From Glebionis coronaria (Eukaryota; Streptophyta; Magnoliopsida; Asterales; Asteraceae), in NCBI GenBank assembly GCA_025667525.1, contig CM046876.1:17409320-17473319 (forward strand): DNA of 64,000 nucleotides, read 5' to 3'. Below the pieces are notes generated by a model that ran no database searches, was not told the DNA's origin, and saw only the letters and a list, made by a program, of their open reading frames with translations. Made by a program: the position numbers and the translations under genes. Shown one piece after another: positions 1 through 11,859 of the stretch (position 1 is its first letter; each line of letters begins with the position of its first letter).

Positions 1-456
1 AGAACGAAAGCGTACCTTGGCCACAAAGAGCAATCCATGAAGGAATAAGTGCTATGCCCAATCAATGACTATGATGAGTACTAAGTCTTCAAGGACTAGT
101 ATCATTCCCAATCATCTTGGTATCATCATTCAAAGATGTTAAAGATCAATGAAGATGATTCTTCTACAAGTGCAAGTAACTCAATCCACAACCAATTAAG
201 TGATTGATCTTCATGAGTACCTACACAAAGCAAGATGCAAACTAGTAGATACATTTCAAGAGTATATCTAAAATGCATAAAGGCTACTAATCTTAAGTGG
301 GATGCAATGTTATCAATTACAAGACCTATTTTTCAAAGAAAACATAGTTTTGACCAAAGAGAAACTTTAGTACAACTAGACCTTCTAATTTGAGGAGACA
401 ATGGATCGATCCAAGTTTTAAAGTACAATATACTTCAAAGATCTTGAGTGACCATC

Positions 457-468
457 GCTCTGATACCA
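457..468 (-). other. Primer binding site, initiator Met tRNA type (LARD-A copy 1)
   Basis: The minus strand reads TGGTATCAGAGC two bases inside the LTR. This is the standard plant initiator-Met primer site and fixes the element orientation. Confidence 0.9.
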
Positions 469-470
469 AT

Positions 471-2063
471 TGTAGAAACTAGAAGGGGGGGTTGAATAGT
501 TTCTCTTCGATTGGTGACCAAATTAAAATTTCTTTAAATTTGGTTTGTATCAAAACTATCTTTTACTTAAAGCTAAGTTGCATAATGATTAGGTTCAATT
601 GAAATGCACTAGCAAGAATAATAAGCAAGTATAATGATAATGAAATAAGTAAAGAGCAAAGAAGGAGACAACCTAGTGGGAAGACACCAAGATTTATAGT
701 GGTTCGACAACGAGGCTCTATCCTCGTTTCTACTCCACTCCTCGAGTACACCTACTCGAGATTTCCACTATATCCACAAGCTCCCTTCTCGGCGGAGAAA
801 ACCTTACATCGTTGCTTACATTATTTTCCGACACTAAGCTAAATGTCGAGACCTAATCTTTAGCTAGGACCAATCTACACGACGTTGCCTACTTCACAAT
901 TTAACGACACAAGGCTAGATGTCGAGTTCTAATTCTTAAGGTAGAACCAATCTTCACGACGTTGCCTACTTCACCATTTTACGACACAAGGCTAGATGTC
1001 GAGTTCTAATCGAAAGCTAGAACCAATCTTCACGACTCTTCACTTTGAAGCTAAGTGAGAACTTCACACAACACAACTACTAATCACTTTAAAGTTTAGT
1101 GAGAACTCACAAGACACAACCACATCACTTTATAGTTTAGTGAGAACTCCTAATCAAATCTATTACAACTCAACTAGACTTATCCAAGTACACACATGTA
1201 GCTTGGATTTACACAACACAAATCCAAGCAAACACATATGAAATGGATGTACACAACAAATCCAAGTATCCACAAATAACTTGGATGAACACAACTAGTC
1301 CAAGTATTCATAAATACATTGGATTGACCTAAAACACAAAGGTATCATGATGAATATGACTAGCTCATAAATTCATCTTTATCACTACACTAGTGAGTGA
1401 GTGATCTTCTCATTGGACATGGTAAAGGAGGGGATCAAGAGGATAATCATATGTAAACATCCTAAACAAATTAAGTGATCATTTACTAATGATTATGCTA
1501 TAGAAAATAGAAAAAGGGCTGAGAAAAACGTCCAAGAGGCTTGCTGGAAAATGAGATTTGACCCACTATTTAAAGGAGACAAAGTTACAACGGATCTATA
1601 ACGGCTACTGTGCGTGGTACCTTATCTCACCCCGCGGTACCATATCGCTAAGGTACCGCGTAGGTACTTAAGGTACCGCCACTAGACTCCGCTCCGTTTT
1701 TTGTCTTTTAGTGGGGTGGGAATATCTGAGGTATTTGAACCCTTCAAAGGATATTCTAACAGCATTTGGAATATGCCATTTTCAAATTTTCATTTTCATT
1801 TTAATAAAACATTTTCTAAAAGAGAAAGTTTATTAAAAAGTCTTTTGTCTTATTAGCAAAAGTGAGTTTTAAGGATAATCATTTTGATGATCACTAAGTA
1901 TGATTAAGAAAGGTTAGTGATATGATTATTACCTTGATGATAGTGTTAGTTAAATAATTCATTTTGTGTTTCTACACTAAATGTGTTGTATGGTTTGTTG
2001 TGATCAAAACAAAGAAAGATTAGTTAACACTAATAATGTTTTTAGGCATTACTTGCATTAACA
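471..2063 (-). repeat. 5' LTR of LARD-A copy 1
   Basis: Plus-strand ends are TGTAGAAACT and GCATTAACA, giving TG...CA. It is 1593 bp and nearly identical to the LTRs at 12647-14242 and 20609-22201. A four-part GGTACC/GGTACCGC block lies at about 1612-1680. A 62-residue open frame at 563-751 recurs in all three LTRs but is LTR sequence rather than a gene. Confidence 0.93.
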
Positions 2064-3068
2064 AGTTTGATCAAGTCTGCAGAATCCTTACATCCGCAAG
2101 GCTTTCGGAACCAACAGATTTATCGGACATGTTCCAGCCAAGGCTCATCCGATCACTTGGAAATTCCTCAGTTATCGGGCCAGACAAATATTCATAATTG
2201 TGCTCCTTATTTACTTCACGTCCTTGTTCTAAGTTCACGACTTGCTTTCGCGCTCGCGTTCATGACACTATTCACGTTCATGATCGTATCTGGGCTTACG
2301 ATTTTACGTTCATTTCGTTATTGGAAGTTTTGCAAGAACTTGAGAGACCAGACCCAAGTTTAGTATAACTCTCCATCATCATATAGACGTTTCACGTCAT
2401 ATTCCACGTCTCACCTTGTAGCGTTTGGCGTTACCGCCATTATATTCTATGATCACGATATGTTTCACATGTCATGTTCATTCCACGTTCCTCATATCAT
2501 GATCAAGATATGTTACACGTATCATGGATCACGATATGTTTACTCATACTACACTCGCCATATCTCCACGTAGCACGTTCAAAAAATTTCACGTATCACG
2601 TTCAAAAATTTTCACGAACTACGTTTCTTTATGTCTCGCGCATCGTTTCTAATTATCAGTTAAGTCAGATTGTCTTGCATCGTAACGTTTCAGTTACCCT
2701 TGCACGTTAACTCTTATTTTCCTCGATCGAATTTAGGGGATCTACCTTCCGTTGATAACCAAGAAATTCTTCGTATTCCAAGTCAAGGTCAGGAGGACCA
2801 ACATTTATCATTAGTGACAAGATCTTCTGAAGGAACCGTTCCAAGAGGGAAGCCACTTGGAAACGGACAAGTCCATCCGGACTTCTTATCCATTTTTCTC
2901 TTATCAATTAGATATGTCCTTTCAGTAGAGTCACGTTCCATGTCCTTTCAAGACATGTCACGTTCCAAGTTCCTTCTACCATGACGTTTATTTACCTTAC
3001 ATACCCTCTCGGTTTGGTATGTTCTTCTTTTCCAGTTTACTTTATCTATAATTCGGGGACGAATTAAT
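2064..3068 (+). pseudogene. Decayed 3' end of Ty3/gypsy pol (Tekay/Del-like chromovirus)
   Basis: No intact frame remains. The assignment comes mainly from position. This stretch runs into a GGGGACGAATTAATCTTTTT-type end, a purine tract and an LTR, the standard layout at the end of Tekay/Del pol. Weak protein traces fit: an integrase-like S-L-H-P-Q near 2085-2100, and near 2815-2880 a series resembling the end of a chromodomain (PLV...KP.GN) spread over more than one frame. The left part of the gene is cut off by LARD-A copy 1. A search against chromovirus integrase and chromodomain profiles would settle it. Confidence 0.45.
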
Positions 3069-3086
3069 CTTTTTAGGGGGAAGAGT
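3069..3086 (+). other. Polypurine tract before Tekay/Del-like LTR
   Basis: TTTTTAGGGGGAAGAGT lies directly against the TG of the LTR. This is the expected plus-strand primer position. Confidence 0.75.
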
Positions 3087-6061
3087 TGTAAAACCCGCAT
3101 GCTTTTACCATGAATAGTACCCTTAAGATCGTACTTACTAGATTAAAACTTTCCTATTATAGCATGATTACGATTACGTGTTAGGATTTTACGTATTACG
3201 TACGTGTTAGAACACGATAAGTATTTACTACGAACGAGCACGCAATAATTATTTGACAATAATTAATCACGAACATGCGATCATGAAATCATGAACGTAA
3301 CTAAATCACGAACTATTACTAATTACGTATATATATATTTATTACGAGCGTATATAAATATATTAGTTCACGATAATTACTTAACGAGAACACATTAAAC
3401 GCGAACACAAATAATCACGAATGAATAACTAAACATCGAGACACGGAAAACGGTATGGGTACCCCATGTGGGGCCCCTACTCGCGGCTACAAGGGAAAGA
3501 TGGGCCAAGCCCATCTCAATTTTCACTAAAGAGGGTAAAAGGAAAAACCACTACTCATTTTTCACTTTTACAGAAGATTTTACAAAAACCTAAAAAAGTT
3601 CTTCCTCCTCCTCTCGCCACCCTCAAACAAAACAAAGGGGTGTTTATTTGATCTTTGATCTTTGATCTTGGATTTATTGCTAGTGTTCGTGTTTGTTCAT
3701 CGTTGTTTAGATCCACGCATTCGGTAATTCTTTTAACCCTTTTCTTTTGATTTAATCTTTTAAATAATTATGAACTTGATGTGTTTTTTTAAAAACCTAA
3801 TTAAAAACATAGATCTAACATGAAATTGGTTTTGGAATAAATCAAAAAGGGTGTTTTTAGGGGTGTTTGTTCTTGGCCGACGCCTAAACCGAACCCGAGT
3901 CGGTCTCGGTTTGGCTATTTGACCACCACCGAGACCATATGGTCCCGGTTGGTTAGTGTGGTCCCATGGCAGCAACAAGACAAGGGGAACCCCGATGTGG
4001 TTTGGGGTATGGTGTCGATTTCATGTCCGGTTCATGGTTCTTAGGCAAGATCCGGTTCACGGTGTATGTTAAGATTATTATTTTTTTTATAATCTTATGT
4101 TAAAATTAAATTAATGAACATGACATGATTAATTTAATAACATGACTTAGGTTATATTAATTATTAAAATCATGAAATTATTAACCTAAGTATTTTATAT
4201 TTTTAGACTTATAATTAATTAATTATTTAAAAACCATGGTTATAATTAATTAATTAACATGACTTATGTTATATTATTAATAAATAATAATACATGTTTT
4301 AACCTAAGTATTTAACTTTATTTAATTAAGAACATGTTATACTTTAATTAACTATTTTAACCTATAGTTTATTTTAATTACATGAAATAATTAATAAACT
4401 ATATATTATATCATATGACTTAGAAATAATCATGAAAACACTTAGGCTTATATATTAGCTTATTTAACCAGCTTATATCTAATTATGGAAACTTTCTATT
4501 TTTAGAAACTTATTTAAATAAGGCAGCTAATTTATTTATGGAAACTTTCTATTTTTAGAAACTTATTTATTTCAGGCAGCTAATCTATTTATGGGAACTT
4601 ATTTAAATAAGGCAGCTAATCTATTTATGGAAACTTTCTATTTTTAGAATCTTATCTATTTTAAGCAGTAATTCTATTTTTGGAAACTTTCTATTTTTTT
4701 GAAACTTTCTATTTTTGGAAACTTTCTATTTTTGGAACCTTTCTATTTTTGGAAACTTTCTATTTTTGGAAACTTTCTATTTTTGGTAACTTTCTATTTT
4801 TGGAAACTTTCTATTTTAGGAAACCTGCTAATTTTGGAAAGTTACTTATTATTACACAGTAAGAATAATAATACATGAAATACCAGAAACACTTAATCAG
4901 AGTAAACAGAATATATGATAAACACAGTTTAAGGCTTAAAACAGTAAAACATGATAAGAACATATAAAATAAGCTAAGACATGACATAAAATCAGTTACG
5001 TACTAGTAAGCAGATACTTATTCATGTATGTATTTATGTAGCATTAGTGATACGGAAGTAGGATTCCTCTCAGTTCATCTTCTTCGTTCACTGGACATAA
5101 GGTACGGATTCCCGTGCTTTCAGTATGGACATTCTTTCCTTATTAGGATTCCCCGTATGCAGCCAACTGTTTTCCCAGTATTTGTTTTATATGTTTTTGA
5201 ATTGCTTATGTTTAATTAGAATACCTAAAGCCATATACATGCATGACCAGTTTCACCTAGTTATGGAGGTACCATAACCATAACATTAGAGGCACTGATG
5301 TTTTGACTTCACCACGGTAGAGTGATTGCTCGTGGCGTCCCTTCAGCTTTTGGCCATTTATTATATTTATCATGTGGGGCGTATGGGTGCATCCTAGTTA
5401 CATGTTTTCAGTCAGGATTTCATGGTGAATGTGGTGTGTGCCTTGCATCCTTCACAAGGAGCTGATCCCTCCTACCCAACCGGTATATTAAATTAGAGGC
5501 AGCCCCTCTAATTTGCATGATGAGGTCACCCCTCCAAGTATTCATGCACGGTGGATTTTCATGACCTATATTGGCAAATGGTAAAATATGTTAAACAGTT
5601 TTCATAAGATAAACATAAGGCTTTTCAAACTATAAACCAGTTTTATGAACATGTTCCAGGTTTTTCCAGGACTTATACATTTCCGCTGCTATTAAGTCTT
5701 TATTATGCTTAGTCATTCATACTATGTCTATACCCGTGCACTGAGCGTTTTGCTCAGCCGTTACTTTCCTTTCCATGTCCCAAAACGGCAGGTACTCTAG
5801 GACAGACTCGAGCATTAGGAGGACGTGCATAGGATGGAAGCTGCCATAGACTTCTTCTCCTTTTGCCTTCATATATTTACGCTTGTTTAAGTCTTTCATT
5901 CATTTCATTTACTTTATTATGTTTTGGGCTTATGTTGGGGACCGATGTTTGATTCCGGTTAACCCTATGGTCATGTATGTTTTAGTACATATTACCTTGC
6001 ATGCTTTGATGATACGCCATAATCACGCGTGACATTCCATTTATCAAAATGGGGTGTTACA
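3087..6061 (+). repeat. 3' LTR of Tekay/Del-like Ty3 element
   Basis: It begins TGTAAAACCCGCAT and ends GGGGTGTTACA, 2975 bp with TG...CA ends. The same terminal sequences bound the minus-strand solo LTR at 55156-57730, and both share an internal CACTGAGCGTTTTGCTCAGCC-like stretch (here near 5738). The right end sits inside Athila-like reverse transcriptase, so the element landed in that gene. A 17-bp minisatellite at 4480-4835 probably explains much of its extra length over the solo LTR. It carries no gene. Confidence 0.8.
4480..4835 (+). repeat. Minisatellite, unit about 16-17 bp (GGAAACTTTCTATTTTT)
   Basis: From about 4681 the unit is repeated nearly perfectly about nine times. Upstream (4480-4680) it occurs inside longer units that also contain GGCAGCTAAT. 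The resulting 60-residue aromatic open frame is an artefact of the repeat. Confidence 0.85.
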
Positions 6062-6947
6062 TGAAGACTTCCATAGTTTCATGAACCATGTCATGGAAGA
6101 TAGCCATCATACACCTTTGGAAAGTCCCAGGAGCATTGCATAACCCGAAAGGCATTCGTTTGTAAGCAAATGTTCCATAAGGACAAGTGAATGTGGTTTT
6201 CTATTGGTCTTTAGGATCGATGGGAATTTGAAAATACCCGAAGAAACCGTCTAAGAAGCAATAATAATCATTACCCGCTAGATGCTCGAGCATTTGATCT
6301 ATGAAAGGGAGAGGAAAATGATCCTTTCTCGTAGCATCATTGAGTTTGTGATAGTCTATACAAACTCTCCACCCTGTAACGAGACGAGTAGGAATCAACT
6401 CGTTGTTTTCATTGGGCACAACGGTGATTCCGCCTTTCTTAGGCACACAATGGACCGGACTAACCCATGGTGAATCCGAGATAGGGTAGATCGTTCCCGC
6501 ATCAAGAAGTTTGATAACCTCTTTTTGGATAACGTCATGGATCTTGGGATTCACCCTTCTTTGGTTTTGAATAGTCGGTTTAAAGTTGTCCTCCATGAGA
6601 ATTTTATGTGTGCAAAAGTAAGGATCAATTCCACGAATATCGGAGATTTTCCAAGCAATCGATTTCTTATGATTCTTTAGCACGTCGATAAGTCGAGATT
6701 TTTCGTCTTCTTTCAAATCTTTTGCGATGATGACGGGTAACTTCTTATTGTCTTCAAGGAAAACGTACTCGAGATGAGACAGTAGGTCCTTAAGCTCTAA
6801 ATTCGGAGGATTTTCGATGGAAGGCGTAGTCAAATTCGGATCATCGATAGAGATTTCCTTAGGAGATGGTGGAGAAATATGGTCCTCATTGAGAAGTTTC
6901 TCAATGGTACGAATGTCTTCATCCCAATTGGAGGGAGAATCGTCATA
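6062..6947 (-). pseudogene. Athila-like reverse transcriptase, N-terminal part
   Basis: The translation from 6833 contains the RT landmarks LLDAGTIYPISDSPWVSPVH, VPKKGG, GWRVCIDYHKLNDATRKDHF and PFIDQMLEHLAG, typical of Athila RT. An in-frame TAG follows P-I-D-P-K-D-Q (near 6201), where relatives continue E-K-T-T-F. The frame then goes on as CPYGTFAYKRMPFGLCNAPG and ends at M-E-V-F. The catalytic F/Y-x-D-D motif should come next, but the Tekay/Del-like LTR starts there. The frame is the same as the protease ORF upstream, separated by a TAA at 6948-6950. It cannot encode active RT. Confidence 0.92.
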
Positions 6948-8258
6948 TTATAAATCCACATCCCCTAAAGTTGCTTCAAATTCTTTCAAAAGGAAATCAC
7001 TTTCTCCAAATGGAGTTAGTGATAGAGCAATAGAGGCAACGGTCTCAACAATGGGTAGAGAAGAAGAACCACTTTTACAAGCGTCTTTGAAATGCTCTTC
7101 ACAAGCCTCATCAAGAACGTCAATGAAATTAACGCTCTCGCTTTCAGAAGGTTGCTTAGAAAGTTTACCCATGTTGAAGACGATTTTATCGTCACCAACT
7201 CTCATGATTAATTCGTCCGCGGCTACATCAATGAGAGTGCGACCGGTCCTCAAGAATGGACGTCCAACGATTAATGGAACACGGGGGTCCATCTCGTAGT
7301 CAACGACAACAAAATCCGCCGGAAAGGTGAATTTGTCGACACCGACGAAGACATCTTCGGCTATCCCCACCGGATAAGCAACCGTACGGTTAGCTAATTC
7401 CAAAGTCATTCGAGTGGGGACTAGCTCGGGTAGAGATAATTGTTTCCAAACACTTAATGGCATTAAGTTTATACTAGCACATAGATCGGCTAGGGCCATA
7501 CAATTCTCTACCCCGGGGAAGTTGCATGGAATGAGAAAACGACCCGGATCACCAAGTTTGGTGGGTAATTTCCTTAAGAGCACTGCGGAGCAATTCTCAT
7601 TAAGTTGGGTCTGAGCGATATCAAGGAGTTTCTCCTTGTCACTGAGAAGATCTTTAAACATTTTAGCATACTTCGGCATGTGAGCGAGAGCCTCGGAAAA
7701 GGAGATGTTGAAATTCATTTGTTTAAACATTTTGAGAAAGTTAGAAACCTGAATATCATCCTTGTTCTTCAACTTCTCTTTCCTCAACCTTGAGGGATAA
7801 GGTATATTGGGTTGAGATGAAGGCTTTGGAATAGAATTATCACTCACATCCTTGGGTGGTGGAGGGGTGGGATTGGAAGGTAAAGGAGTTGGGGAAAGTT
7901 GTTCTTTTTCCTTAGTCACGATCACTGGTGTAGGTGTAGGAATCTCAGGTTCCTTTAAACCTTTGCCACTTCGGGTGGTGATGGCTTTCATCTCCCCTCT
8001 TGGATTAGCAATGATGTTACTCGGAAGAGAACGCGAACCAGAGGCTTGATTACTTGGGAAAAAACTAGCCATCATATCCCTTAAGTTATTCGTGTGATTG
8101 CTCATAGAGTTTCTCATATCGGCTCGAAGATCATTCCCTTGTTTTGCCATGTCATTCCTTAGCTCGGCTCGAATATTGTTCCCTTGTTTCGCCATGTCAC
8201 CCTTCAAATTAATGAATTGGTTCTGAAGATTCGTCACCATCTCTCTATTGGTCCTCAT
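6948..8258 (-). pseudogene. Athila-like gag C-terminus and aspartic protease segment
   Basis: A 436-codon open stretch in the same frame as the RT piece. Residues 1-60 hold repeated MAKQGN/RAEL-R coiled-coil-like units. Residues 95-150 are proline-rich. The retroviral-type protease lies around residues 240-350: A-L-A-D-L-C-A-S-I-N-L-M-P-L near residue 256, then PLIVGRPFLRTGRTLIDV. Relatives usually have D-L-G-A-S, so the glycine after the catalytic Asp-Leu is Cys here. A TAA ends it before RT. It is part of a broken polyprotein, so the internal ATG should not be read as a real start. Confidence 0.88.
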
Positions 8259-9535
8259 GTAAGTTTCGAGGTCTTGGTTTAATGCCGTGGGTTGATTGAG
8301 AGTGGGGCTTGGTAAGCTTGATTATTTCCTTGAGGTGGATATGGGTTTCTTTGGGATTGATATTAATTGGTAGCTCGAGGTTGGCTTTGATTGTTGCGGT
8401 TGAAATTGTTTTGGTTTTGGTTTTGAGGAGAAAACCCGGGTGGAGATAGAAAGTTGTTGGAACGATAACTTAGAAACTTACGGTCTCCTTGAGGACGTGC
8501 TTGATAGCCTCCCGTAGAAAAGTTACCGTTAGCGGCATACACATTTTCCGGATTGTCATGAGTAGAAGGACAATCGGTGTATGAATGAGAACCCCCACAA
8601 ATCTCACAAGAAGTTGCTACAACTTTAGCTTGTTAAAATTGGTTTGTAGCCATGGTTAAGAAGTTTTTGTTCATCTCAGCTACGTGGCGAGTAAGTTCGG
8701 TTATCTCTGAGTTGGAGGATGTAGAAGAAACATTGGCCCTCTGGTTATTCCTTGAAGATGCAGATGAATCCCAGTTTTTGTGGTGAGGGGTCATGTTCTC
8801 TATCAGCTCTCTACACTCCTCAGGTCTTCTCTTCATGAATGTACCACAGGCGGCAGCATTAATCGTTATCACGATCACGAAAAGTTAAACCATTATAGAA
8901 AGTATCAATCAAAGTAACGGGGAGCATGTTATGGTTTGGACAATGATCGATCAAGACATTATATCGTTCCCAAGCATCGAAAAACGACTCATCAGGTTCT
9001 TGAGTGAATCCACTGATTTGGTTGCGAAGACTAGTGACCATGGATGGTGGAAAGTAGCGCGACAAAATTTTTTTGAGTCATGTCATTCCATGTTTGAATT
9101 GAGTTTTTGGGAAGACGATCAAACCATTTTTCGGCATGGTGGGATAAAGTATGTGGAAAGAGGTGAAGGCGAAGAAAATCCATGGAAGCACCAGGTAGTT
9201 TGAGTGACGGTAATGAATTTGTCGAGGTGTTTGTTGGCATCATCATCGGGTAATCCGCGAAAAGGACAAGCATTTTGAACTTGCTGGATCATGTGATGCT
9301 TCAACGAAAACTCAGGAGCCGTGATTTGCATCAGCGCAATCGGTCCTCCGCGTCCGTTCATGGTGGGTTGACAAAGCTCCTCCATTGTGCGTAGGTCGGG
9401 TGGGGGAACATTGTTGTTGTTGTTATTGTTATTCAAATTGGGGTGGGGTGAGTTGTTATTATTGTTATGCGCACCGGCCATATCTATGTCTCTAAGAGTC
9501 TCAGGCTCAGGATAAGACGTAGATCGAGTACGCAT
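8259..9535 (-). pseudogene. Athila-like gag (frameshifted), with CCHC zinc knuckle
   Basis: The start at 9535 gives M-R-T-R-S-T-S-Y-P with Asn runs. Gag core fragments follow in at least three frames: FPHTLSHHAEKWFDRLP, FFDAWERYNVLIDHCPNH, and the 81-residue piece ending at 8633. A zinc knuckle C-E-I-C-G-G-S-H-S-Y-T-D-C is encoded at 8570-8608. The following N/Q/P-rich stretch holds more stops. This is the capsid-nucleocapsid part of the Athila-like polyprotein and is not functional as it stands. Confidence 0.88.
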
Positions 9536-9714
9536 ACACTAAAAGGAAAGAAAATATTTTTGATTTTTTATCTTTTTTTTAATTGTTTTTGGATTTTTGA
9601 AAATTTTATATTTTTTTAGGATTTTTGAAAATTTTTGTGCTTGAAAATAACGTTCCTAAAAGAACGGATCCTAAAATCTAATTTCTCACTAAAAACCGTT
9701 AATCTTTACGAAAA

Positions 9715-9732
9715 GAGCCGGCAGCGGTGCCA
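9715..9732 (-). other. Primer binding site, tRNA-Asp type
   Basis: The minus strand reads TGGCACCGCTGCCGGCTC, close to the TGGCGCCGTTGCCGGGG-type site of Athila elements. It lies between the LTR and gag, as expected. Confidence 0.75.
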
Positions 9733-9741
9733 TTTAATAAA

Positions 9742-11313
9742 TGACTTTTACTTTAGCATGCTTAGCATTTGTGTACTCGATATCGTTCTTGGTATCTAAT
9801 CGAATTGATCACGGTTAATGGTGGAATAGTCGGTATATGGTCACTAAAAGGGGGAGTTGATTTTCTATTCTACTAGAAGGGTAAGTGCGAAACGTAATTA
9901 AAATAAGCTAAAAGCAAATCTAGAAAAACTGTCACTTTTTCTCTCTAAAAATAGAAAACTTAATAAAAATAAACATTTAGCCCCGTCGGAATGTCAATCA
10001 CGTCGGAATGATGCAGTCGGAATAATGGAAATTGAGAGCTATCGGAATATCAGACAAGTACCCTTGTCGGAATGCTGGTCGGAATAGTAATCGGAATGTA
10101 CCGTCGGAATACAAGACACACTATCGGAATGCTGGAAATCCAAAGCTATCGGAATATCATAAAAATTACCTCCATCGGAATGTAAGAAAAGGAACCCTCG
10201 TCAGAATGCAAAACCCTATTCCGATCCCTTGTGATCGGAATAATAGTGAGGCAGTCAGAATATGGTCTTATCAGAATACACAATCGGAAAGGGGTTTACC
10301 CTTTTCCGATGACTTTGAAATTCGTAATAAGCTAAGTTTAAAAGCTACTTTTTAATAAGCTCAAACCAAAACTTAACCGAATTTTTAAAGAATAACTAAA
10401 TAAGCACAAATAAGAACTTTCAAAACTTTAAATAAGCAAACTTTTAAAACAAACTTATTAAAAAGACGAACCTTTTAGAAAACTTAAACGTAATATAAGC
10501 TAAACACAAACTAAGACAATAAGCATGAAAAGCTCAAAACTTAATCCATATTAAAATTTAGAGATGAATAAAAAGATAAACTTTTTGATCTCATAAACAT
10601 CAAGATTAAACAAGATCAAGATTATAAAGAATCAAAAATCAACTTTTAAAAAATAAAGAAAGGTAGAAGAAGATTAAAGATAAAAAGCTTAACTTGAACT
10701 TATAGATTAATGATTCCAAAATACAAGATCAAATCAAAGCTTAAACATGAAAGGAAGGAAAAGATGAAATTCTAGTGAGAGAAATTTAAACACTTTCTCT
10801 CTCTAAAAATAAAACTACTAAAATATAAAAAATGAACTAATTAACTAACACCCTCTTAATGTGTCATTAGGAGGGTATATAGGAGGTGGGGAGTGCATGT
10901 GTTGCTCCCTTATTTCTTTCTTCTTGTCTCGACTCGATTTAAATTCTGTCTTTCTCGACGTCGTCTCGGGATTTGTCGATATAAATTGAATTCGTCTTAT
11001 AATTTTCTTCTATAATTAGACTTGAGTTCTTAGACTTCATTAAACTTCCGTCTTTAGACTTTTTCTTCGATAAATCTTCAGAATAGGCCTTGGACCTCCG
11101 TTCTTTTTACACTCTTGATCTTTTGACTTCGTCTTTTCTCATTTTCTTCGATAAAAGCCCGTGATAGCCCGTGTTTTCTTCCTTTTTCATATTTTTATCC
11201 TGAAACAAAATAAAAACACAAACCACGCATAATTACGACTTTTACGACATAAAATACACGTTTTGGTCTTTTTATTATTGGAAATAAGTGGTAAAAGGAT
11301 AAGTGTTTTCACA
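9742..11313 (-). repeat. 5' LTR of the Athila-like element (ends approximate)
   Basis: The inner end is placed at the TG nearest the primer site and the outer end at ...TTTTCACA, giving TG...CA and about 1570 bp. No second copy is in the window, so both ends are inferred. A minus-strand TATA-like CCTATATACCC lies near 10875. The region carries the TCGGAAT array and no gene. Confidence 0.6.
9985..10316. repeat. Array of degenerate TCGGAAT repeats
   Basis: TCGGAAT or TCAGAAT occurs about 17 times at irregular 15-30 base spacing. The array closes with inverted copies in ACCCTTTTCCGATGAC at about 10298-10313. The same kind of array with the same closing sequence occurs at 48796-49100 in a copia element. 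Confidence 0.85.
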
Positions 11314-11859
11314 CTTATTACGTACAATTTAAATTACTAGTATTATTGTAATGTTTTTTAGTGTAATGCTTGTTTTATTTGAATTATTATGTAATGTTTT
11401 TTTATCAAATGTAATGTTCTTTTATGAAATTTAATGTTTTTTTTTAAAAAAAATATTTTTATTGAATTAGGTTGTCTTGTTGGGTCAAATAGGTCGCACT
11501 AGGTCGCAGGAGAGATAAAACTGACGTGACAGACAAAATTAGGGTCACACTAGACCTCTGTTGTGTCCAGCCTTACCAACACAATACTTTCACCATTTTT
11601 TTTCTTTCTAGAAATCAAAAATAGAAACCCACGAAATCAAACAAGAATAAAAAAGAAAATCAAAGAAAAATAAAAAAGAAAATCAAGAAAGAATAATAAA
11701 AAGAGAGAGATTTGTTTGTTTGTCGTATTCTTCGTCAGTTACACGGCGTGGGAAGTGGCGAGGGTTTGTGGTGTGGTGGCGAGACTTGGCGAAAGACTGG
11801 CGAGAGCCACATAGATCTGACAAGGGTGAAAATCACGACACCTTGACCTTTTAGGTTTT
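11314..11859. other. Unassigned AT-rich stretch between Athila-like LTR and LINE
   Basis: No gene was recognised. It contains three imperfect copies of GTAATGTTTTTT (11348-11430) and a purine-rich A/G stretch at 11630-11710. It may be the original insertion site of these elements. Confidence 0.5.

Larger units (their letters stand above)
1..2063 (-). mobile_element. LARD-A copy 1, partial (5' LTR and start of internal region)
   Basis: The first 470 bases match 20140-20608 of the complete copy 2 almost base for base, and the next 1593 bases match its LTRs. The element reads on the minus strand, because its primer binding site lies just left of the LTR. The rest continues off the left edge. 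On the right it abuts decayed Ty3 pol at 2064, so it inserted into that element. No coding sequence is visible in this part. Confidence 0.9.
6062..11313 (-). mobile_element. Ty3/gypsy Athila-like element, 5' part, pol interrupted
   Basis: In minus-strand order: LTR (11313-9742), a tRNA-Asp-like primer site, gag with a CCHC knuckle, protease, and reverse transcriptase. The reverse transcriptase is broken at 6062 by the Tekay/Del-like element. Gag, protease and RT run in one general direction as a polyprotein, as in Athila, but with frameshifts and in-frame stops. The rest of pol and the 3' LTR lie off the left edge. Confidence 0.88.

Noticed and set aside
4680..4862. 60-residue aromatic open frame
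   Set aside because: Translation of the 17-base minisatellite.
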